Positions 57,138-64,000 of a DNA stretch of 64,000 bases are shown piece by piece; the stretch's first letter is position 1, and each line of letters begins with the position of its first letter. Under the pieces are notes generated by a model. It was not told the origin of the DNA. It was given only the letters and a program-made list of their open reading frames with translations, and did not search any database. The stretch is from Periplaneta americana (lineage: Eukaryota > Arthropoda > Insecta > Blattodea > Blattidae), in assembly GCF_040183065.1 (NCBI RefSeq), contig NC_091120.1:78320208-78384207 (forward strand). Reading direction: 5' to 3'. The position numbers and the translations under genes are program-made.

Positions 57138-57404
57138 TTCTTATTTTTTTTAACTTGGTTATTTAACGACACTGTATCAACTACGAGATTATTTAGCGTC
57201 GATGGGATTGATGATAGCGAGATGGTATTTGGCGAGATGAGTCCGAGGATTCGTCATAGATTACCTGAAATTTGCCTTACGGTTGGGCAAAACCTCGGAA
57301 AAACCCAACCAGGTAATCAGCCTAAGCGGGAATTGAACCCGCGCCCGAACGAAACTTCGGATCGGCAGGCAAACACCTTTGCCGACAGAGCTACGCTGGT
57401 GGCG
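57138..57404 (-). mobile_element. SINE-B, full length, inside pogo-like element
   Basis: The minus strand begins 'tcgccaccagcgtagctctg' (A-box-like) with B box 'ggttcaattcc', then 'gattacctggttgggttttt', and ends 'gtgtcgttaaataaccaagt' plus A-run. AAGAGTTCTT (57128-57137) and AATAGTTCTT (57405-57414) form a 10-bp target duplication with one change. Confidence 0.9.
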
Positions 57405-58016
57405 AATAGTTCTTAATGAAAAACATCAGAAGAAGAGAAACGAAACAGACAAGAAAAAAGTGAATATTGTGAAAATGTGTTGTTCAATCACTAATAAATG
57501 AGTATTCAATAACTGTGCAGTAGACGGTCAATCACTAATAAGCGTGTGGTCAATAACTGTGCAGTAGACGGTCAATAACTGTAAAAGTGGACTTGTTGTG
57601 TTTATTTAATTTATCTTTGCATTAAAATTTTATTTTTTCTTTTGTTTATTGATTTTGATTTGTTTCTGAATCTTCACTTGACCCAATGCCTTTAAAATTC
57701 TCTCAATAAGTTACCACTGTTTTCCGCTATTTCATTGTTTTATTATTCATTAGCTTAAGTGGTCAATCACTATACAGTTTACCCTATCTAATAGAACGCT
57801 CTGATATAGTAGCCCGTTATTTACCTGGACGAAACATCGTTCCATACCAATTAAACTGTCCACAAATGTTGGCAAGACGTAAACGTGTCAGGAGTTTATA
57901 CAAATAGCAGTCCACGTCAACGACTTACAGTAGCCCATGCTGGTGGTAATGATGGTTTTATACCGGATGCTTTCCTCATATATGATGTCCGAAGTCCGGC
58001 CACTCTAAACTGCTAA

Positions 58017-58410
58017 GGTAAGAAATGCATATCAAATGCAATATTGTATAACATAATGGTATCTCTTTTTAGTTTCCTTACTTTCGATTCATGTTCCCTC
58101 CTTTACGATATTGTGATGTGTTTTCTGAATAGATTCCTATGTGTGTAAGCATATGATAAAATAAAACTAAACAATAAATTTAACTATATATATACGAACA
58201 TATAACATATAAAGCGTGTTAATAATAATAAACAAGAGCGCAGTTCAGCATGTGCTTCATTTTGCATCTGATGCGGACTTTACAGTACGGCCTGTGTTGT
58301 GAAGAAAAAGGCAGCGCCACCAAACAAAACGGTTCCCGCCTTGGTCGCGTAGTATATCTATTATCAGACAATACAACTCACATGACGATATGTGTCAGAG
58401 GAAGAACATT
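58017..58410. other. No gene seen
   Basis: The 89-codon plus frame at 58250 runs into the MITE and has no motif. Confidence 0.35.
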
Positions 58411-58418
58411 CACAAATA

Positions 58419-58666
58419 AAGGGTACACGGGAATAACGATCAAGGTCCATTTTAGAAAGTTTCGAGAAAAGCGAATTTTAAAGTTTAAGCACTTAATACT
58501 TTGTTATGTGTGTATTTAATAGAAATTGACGTAGTGGAATGTCGAGAACGATTGTTTCTTATTACTAGCTAGGCCACATGATAGTACTTCCTTTCCACTA
58601 TAAGATAGCATTATTAACTCAATTTCGATTTTTGGTGGACCTTGATCGTTTTTCCCGTGTACCCTT
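58419..58666. mobile_element. 248-bp MITE with 6-bp target duplication
   Basis: AAGGGTACACGGGAATAACG at the left and AAGGGTACACGGGAAAAACG on the other strand, both followed by 'atcaaggtcca'. CAAATA flanks both ends (58413-58418 and 58667-58672). No coding capacity. Confidence 0.88.
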
Positions 58667-58799
58667 CAAATAGGAACGATTTCACAGACATTTGCTAAAC
58701 TTCTGAGATATTACTGTTTGGTTCAATATGGGCACGCTAGATAGAACACATTTATGCCCAAGTCACTCCGAGCGTGATAATGCGATTTAATAGCATGCG

Positions 58800-59030
58800 C
58801 TATTTAGTAAATTTTTACCCTAATACATAGACACATACGAACGGTAGGTAGTTTTTAAACTCAGTAATATAATTAGGGGGAGCTGTGATTTAGTAAATTT
58901 TATCAAAATACATAAACACATAGCTACGCAGTGTAGGTTTTAAACGCGATAGAGCGGTTTAGGAGCAACTGTAATTTTTTTAAAGTTAATTTTATACACA
59001 GACACAAATCCCTATAATTTTTAAACGCAG
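58800..59030. repeat. Imperfect tandem repeat, about 85-90-bp period
   Basis: Two full and one partial copy of 'agtaaatttt..acatagacacat..tttttaaac.cagta'. Each is diverged by insertions and substitutions. Confidence 0.75.
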
Positions 59031-59037
59031 TAGCGAG

Positions 59038-59205
59038 ACGTAGATGGGAAGATACTATTAAAATGGAGTTTAGGGAGGTGGGATATGATTATAGAGACTG
59101 GATTAATCTTGTTCAGGATAGGGACCAATGGCGGGCTTATGTGAGGGCGGCAATGAACCTCCGGGTTCCTTAAAAGCCAGTAAGTAAATAAATAAGTAAG
59201 TAGCG
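59038..59205 (+). mobile_element. LINE-A 3' fragment
   Basis: Translation RRWEDTIKMEFREVGYDYRD, then WINLVQDRDQWRAYVRAAMN and LRVP-stop, then a (TAAG/TAAA)n tail. 5'-truncated inside the last codons of the element. Confidence 0.88.
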
Positions 59206-60725
59206 TTATATAGGAATCGGAGTGATTAAATCATCTTTATTCATAAACATTTAATTGGTGTGTTAATCCTGATTTTTTTTAATTTTACCTTTTGATTGAA
59301 ATTAAATTTAATCAATTTAATTTAATATATAATATCTTGAATTTGTTATAACATTGGTGCTTATAAGCTCTGTAATTAAAAAAGACCACATTTTTAACTT
59401 GTCAGATGATCAAATGAAAGTTTTCGTCAATACTGGATGTTTTTATTGCACATCACACATTGTGAGTGTTGGGTAGCAGGTGTTGGTAACGCATGCAGCG
59501 ACATGGGGCGCGTGATGCAGTTTGTCGGACACATTGTGCTCAACTTCTCTATGCAGATCGATGGTTTTATGAATCGGCATTTGTAGAAAAACACACTGTC
59601 AACTGTAAAATAAACTCTAAAAATTGGCGCTTGCATACTATGAAGAAGCATAGGACGCAGTGTATATTTTTGTATTTTGCACCAAATTTTGTTTCTTGCA
59701 CGAACTCAATAGTTAGGCTTATAATTTTAATTTCTATTGAAAGTTATACATATTTCCTTAGCAGTCCAGATTAAAACTCTAACTATGAAGCAATTTAAAT
59801 ATTTGACTTGCAAACTTTCCAACTTGCGATGTCGAAGAGCGCTTCCACTCTTGTAGTGCACATTTAGAGCATCCATTGTAGCAGTTGTTGGCATTTCTTG
59901 ACTCGCGAATCAACCCCTTAATACACAAGCAGGGTGAAGGGAAAAAGCATGATTTCTCTTCCCTTAACCATCACTTATTCATTCAGAGTTAACCCTTTCT
60001 AACCCAAATTAAATTTACAAGCAATCCATGTTGAAACAAATAGCTGTATTAGGACCAATTCAGTGACCAAGTTACGGGAGTGGCAACATTTGAAACAAAA
60101 CTATATTGATGAAAATGTATTGAAATAGAAGTTATCCAGCAAAATCTACCTTCATATGTAACACACAAGTATATAAATGCATAGAGTTAATTATTGCCAT
60201 ATGGTATCTATAGGTAAGAAAGAGTTAAGCAGTTTGTGTATCCTTTCCTCCTACCTTTCCATTTTCTGTGTATTGCGGGCTGCATTTTATATGACGTAAT
60301 CTTTGCCGATCACAGGATTAGAGTATTAAGATCATGTAGGTATCCGTAAAATTCACACCAGACAATTGTATTATAATAAAAATATGAAAAATTACATTAA
60401 CCTTACATTTTTATTAAAGTTTCTGACATTCTTGATTACTTTTGTAGAGAAATGTTTAATTACATATACTTCATAATTGAAAAAAAAATATTAGTGTACT
60501 TTAAACCGAAGTTTTGATCCATTAAATACATCACTATAAAGAACATGAAATTATTTCAGTGTAGCGTATACCCGATAATCATTTAACGGGGGAACAATAC
60601 TTTTTTGACTCGCGTGCTCGGCCTATCAGTCCGCGGCAAGCCAAGCCAATTGCGCCATCATACTGCTTGAAGTTCACGTCTGATTGTCGGTGTTATAATT
60701 TCGCAGGATAAACGCGTGTAGGCAA
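59206..60725. other. No gene seen over 1.5 kb
   Basis: Overlapping short frames at 59427-59774 are unsupported. Confidence 0.4.
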
Positions 60726-60728
60726 GTG

Positions 60729-60747
60729 TGTGTGTGTGTGTGTGTGT
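60729..60747. repeat. (GT)n microsatellite
   Basis: About nine uninterrupted units. Confidence 0.9.
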
Positions 60748-60749
60748 TA

Positions 60750-61384
60750 ATTAAATCAATATGGCTGAATTCAGATATTCTATGCCAGCCATGTCAAAGC
60801 GCCTGCGTTCTCTTAAGAACCCGCACATTATTTCCTTAAGAGCGATGATTGAATTATTACTATTGCGTCGTTTATATTTTGAGTTTCTTTTTCAATTTAT
60901 TTTTTCATTTCAATTTATTATATAGGGTGTATCGGGCTAGTCTTACAAACTTTCAGGGATGATGGGGAAAGGCACATGTATAAATTTGAGATAAGGAACC
61001 CTGCTGTGGAAATGACTGAGTCGAAAGTTACAAGCAAAAATAGTTGTGTGGAAATGGAATTGTTCCAGGTAGAAATACAATTCATAGATTGGTAATACAT
61101 TTCGGGAAGTGATCAAGATTAGAAGGGAACGTGCAGTAATCACGAAAGAAATTCTAGATAATATTGGACTTCCTCTGGAAAATTTCCCCAACAATCACTT
61201 AGGTGTCCTTCGCATTTCTTCGCGAAAGTTATTTTTCATTTCTTCTAAAGTTTGTGGATTTATCTTCACACTTTCTATTTTTTAACGTCATTTAGTTTGC
61301 TGGCGAAACTTGGCTCTATCTACGTGGGTGTGTTAATATATATTTCCCTGAGGGAATTTCATAGGAATAAAGGATTTCTAATAG
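60750..61384. other. No gene seen
   Basis: Frames at 60918-61194 on the minus strand have no motif. Confidence 0.35.
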
Positions 61385-61385
61385 A

Positions 61386-61409
61386 TTTGATTGATTGATT
61401 GATTGAATA

Positions 61410-61462
<53 letters not shown>
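61386..61462. repeat. (GATT)n microsatellite
   Basis: About eighteen 'gatt' units with one AATA interruption, just 5' of the LINE remnant. Confidence 0.95.
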
Positions 61463-61463
<1 letters not shown>

Positions 61464-61469
61464 GGACAA

Positions 61470-63285
61470 CTGAATGAGATAGAAATAAATTTTGAGAATT
61501 AAAACATTAATGATTTATATAAGTGAATTAAGAAATTTAAGAATGGATATCAGGCAAGGGTAAATGTAGTCAAGGATGAGAATGGTAACTTGCTTGCAGA
61601 TTCTCATTCAATCCTGAACAGATGGAAAAACTATTTTGGGCAACTACTAAAGGTACATAGGCCAAATAGAAATGATCGAGATGAAATTCAGATACAAACT
61701 GCTGAGCTATTTATACCCGAACCCACACGTTCTGAAGTCAAAATTACGATAGAAAATCTGAAAAATTATGTCTCCAGGTATCGATTATATTCCAGCAGAA
61801 TTATTACAAGAGTCTGGTAGCGCATTATCTAGCAAAATTTATAAGCTTGTACTTGCTATTTGGGAAAAGGAAATTGTACCAAAACAATGGAAGGAGTCCA
61901 TAATTATATTTACCTTTAAAAAGGGGGACAAGACTAACTGTAGTAACTTTCTAGGAATATCACTTTTGTTGACGTTGTACAAAATTTTGTCCAATATACT
62001 TTTGAGAACATTAACTCCATATTTAGATGAAATTATTGCGGAATCAGTGTGGTTTTATGCATAATAGATCGATTATTGATGAGATATTTTCTATTCGACA
62101 GATATTGGAGAAAAAACTGGGAGTATAAGGGTACAGTACATCAGTTATTCATATATTTCAAAATGGTATATGATTCGGTTAAGAGAGAAGTCTCATATAA
62201 TATTCTTATTGCATTTGGTATTCCCAAGAAACTAGTTCGATTAATTAAAATGTATCTCAGTGAAACATACAGCAGAGTCTGTACAGGATAGTTCCTGTCA
62301 GATGCTTTTCCAATTCACTGCAGACTAAAGCAAGAAATCACTGTCACCTTTACTTTTGAACTTCGCTCTAGAATATGTCATTCGGAAAGTCCAGGATATC
62401 AGAGAGGGTTTAGAATTGAACAGGTTACATCAGCTCCTTGTTTATGTGGATGATATGATTATGTTAGGAGAAAATCCACAAACTAGTAGGAAAAACACGA
62501 AAATTTCACTTGAAAGAAGTAAAGAGATATGTTTGGAAAGCAAATCCTGAAAAGATAAATTATATAATTACTGTATGTCTCGTGATCAGAATATCATAGG
62601 AAATGGAAATATAAAAATTGGAAGTTTATCCTTTGAAGAGGTAGAAAAATTCAAATATCTTGGAGCAACAGTAACAAATATAAGTGATACTCGGAAGGAA
62701 ATTAAACGCAGAATAAATGCGGGAAATGCGTGTTATTATTCGGTTGAGAAACTTTCATCATCCAGTCTGCTCTCAAAAAATCTGAAAGTTATAATTTATA
62801 TAACTTATATTACCGGTTTTTCTGTATGATTGTGAAACTTGGACTCTCATTTTGAGAGAGGTACAGAGGTTAAGTGTGATTAAGAATAAGGTGCTTAGGA
62901 AAATATTTGGGGCTAAGCGGGATAAAGTTACAAGAGAATGGAAAAAGTTACACAACGCAGAACTGCATACACTTTATTCTTCACCAGACATAGTTAGGTA
63001 GCCTACATTAAATCCAGACGTTTGAGGTGGGTAGAGCATGTAGCACGTATGGGCCAATCGAGAAATGCATATAGAGTGTTAGTTGGGAGCTCGGAGGGAA
63101 TAAGACCTTTGGGGATGCGGAGACATAGAAAGGAGGATAATATTAAAATGGATTTAAGAGATGTGGGTATGATGGTAGAGATTAGATTAATCTTCCTCAG
63201 GATAGGGACCGATGCCGGGTTTATATGACGGCTGCAATGAACCTCTGGGTTCCTTAAACGCTGTAAGTAAGTAAGTAAGTATTTC
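61470..63285 (+). mobile_element. LINE-A, 5'-truncated non-LTR retrotransposon
   Basis: The longest retroelement in the window: reverse transcriptase, C-terminal domain, short 3' UTR and (TAAG)n tail at about 63265-63280. The endonuclease domain is missing. The tail type is identical to those at 6640 and 59190, so these are one family. Confidence 0.87.
61545..63235 (+). pseudogene. LINE-A reverse transcriptase, many frameshifts
   Basis: A non-LTR reverse transcriptase would copy its own RNA at the chromosomal target. In order: LLADSHSILNRWKNYFGQLL (61590); SPGIDYIPAELLQESGSAL (61770), the usual start of the fingers region; VPKQWKESIIIFTFKKGDKT and LGISLLLTLYKILSNILLR (61880-62010); FKMVYDSVKRE, where the family normally has F-x-x-A-F-D/Y-S-V (62155); the catalytic loop LLVYVDDMIMLGE (62430-62470); KFKYLGATVTN (62650); then KNKVLRKIFGAKRDKVTREW (62885), RRLRWVEHVARMGQS (63015) and the terminal MNLWVP-like end. 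Both Asp of the YVDD box remain, but at least six stops or frame changes separate these blocks. Confidence 0.88.
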
Positions 63286-64000
63286 AGCTTCATGTGACAT
63301 ATAAATAACGGCGAAAGAAGGACGGCAGAATCCAAAAATACTTTCAGAATTAATTTGTAAATTAGTTCCAGAGTTTTGGCATTTTGAGCCTTCCTTTGAG
63401 AAAATTGCACCATAATAGGCTTTCATACCGCAGATCTCATGGAATTTTAGAATGAAAAGGTTCATATATTTTTTCTTAGCTTTAGTAGCTTTTAGCTACT
63501 AGTGAGTCTCTAGATCAGCGATGTCAGACAGGGACTAAACGGAGCGGAGCGCTCCACTAGACTGGTTGCGTGCTCCGGTGTTTCCACAGACATAAGCAAG
63601 TTCAAGCTCCGATCTAGCTCCACACTGCTCTAGATGGTGGGTTGAAATAAGAGATATTGTTGTTGGGCAAGTGAAGTTACGTTTTATGTAGATATAAAGC
63701 AGAAATATGTTTTTACGTTGAAACAGGAAGAAATATTATTCCTGAGCTTTTACTTATTGGTGTCTTTCCTTTTTTTTCAGGGTAATTTCTACAAAGTGAA
63801 AACCAGGAAAGAAGATTATGGAACTTCATAAAACCACCGGTAGGATTATTATTGTTATTGACATATTATGTATACTAATTATTATATATGTTAAATGATT
63901 GTATTTAATAGTTTACACAACGAACAAAGAAATTATTATTGCTATACACGTATCAAAGAGTACAATAAGCTTACAACTGCGTAAGGAGTATGCGAATTAT
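63286..64000. other. No gene seen
   Basis: A GC-richer patch at 63513-63640 starts 'cagcgatgtcagacaggg', which is hAT-end-like, but no partner end lies inside the window. Confidence 0.35.

Larger units (their letters stand above)
56298..57784 (+). mobile_element. Pogo-like element inserted in the transposase gene
   Basis: GGGTAAACTAGGTAG at the left and its relative GGGTAAACTGTATAG on the other strand at the right are flanked by TA (56296-56297 and 57785-57786). 'ggtcaatcac' or 'gtgattgacc' repeats lie near both ends and at 56695 and 57530. It contains a pogo-type DNA-binding remnant and a SINE. About 1.2 kb without the SINE. Confidence 0.85.
55844..58016 (+). pseudogene. IS630/Tc1-superfamily DDE transposase, interrupted
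   Basis: N-terminal part (55844-56103) MPHVGRRVFRSQARSIIYNA ... ERAAAIVKLNKKTISRIRKE is a helix-turn-helix domain like those of a transposase family frequent in aphids and other insects. A frame change near 56100 leads to 56110-56295 (CKATLRNLKLYIGFAIKACK). The frame stops at 56298 only because a pogo-like element is inserted. Across it the frame resumes exactly at 57787 (TAT, then LIERSDIVARYLPG). Further on, 57920-58010 reads RLTVAHAGGNDGFIPDAFLI, typical of the catalytic core between the acidic residues, with stops and frame changes before it. Non-functional. Confidence 0.82.

Noticed and set aside
63513..63640. hAT-like terminus 'cagcgatgtcagacaggg'
   Set aside because: The other end is not in the window, so it cannot be supported.

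Overview
The window looks like non-coding, repeat-packed DNA from a large insect genome. It is AT-rich, the only convincing host gene is an insect-type GMC oxidoreductase, and tRNA-derived SINEs, mariner/pogo/hAT-type DNA elements and non-LTR retrotransposon fragments fill much of the rest. The repeat mix would fit a cockroach or termite (Blattodea), but that is an inference from general style; nothing here proves the species.

Layout. 0-7 kb: a mariner-like element with 160-bp inverted repeats (1.35-2.84 kb), a first copy of a 182-bp MITE split by another insertion (3.3-4.05 kb), a LINE fragment broken by a TIR element (4.1-5.8 kb), and a SINE inside a SINE (5.77-6.32 kb). 7-18 kb: a 310-bp (ATATG)n satellite, a tandem duplication, a possible Helitron, a second MITE copy, SINE and LINE remnants, and a solo LTR with target duplication (15.14-15.87 kb). 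18.8-20.9 kb: four tandem 286-bp units plus an inverted unit, each holding a tRNA-like sequence, the whole bounded by one 13-bp direct repeat; a diverged relative follows. 21-33 kb: mariner remnant, two hAT-like elements with 8-bp target duplications (one holding a LINE fragment), a pogo/Tigger end broken by the third MITE copy, and a 1-kb polypurine tract. 33-40 kb: foldback elements, MITEs and SINEs.

40.1-42.1 kb: an intact, intron-free coding region for a secreted-type GMC (glucose dehydrogenase-like) flavoenzyme, probably with a 5' UTR intron ending just before its true start. It is the only likely functional protein gene.

42-64 kb: perfect-looking foldbacks, a TA-flanked 2-kb element interrupted by a Tigger element and followed by a deleted mariner (46.2-49.0 kb), two abutting LINE 3' ends (50.9-51.8 kb), a 583-bp foldback whose two 215-bp arms each carry a hammerhead-ribozyme-like core as in Penelope-like elements (52.76-53.35 kb), a transposase pseudogene interrupted by a pogo-like element that itself contains a SINE (55.8-58.0 kb), and a 5'-truncated LINE with reverse-transcriptase remnants (61.5-63.3 kb).

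The elements do not form a pathway. Their nesting gives a relative order of insertion, and several precise target duplications make the boundaries reliable.
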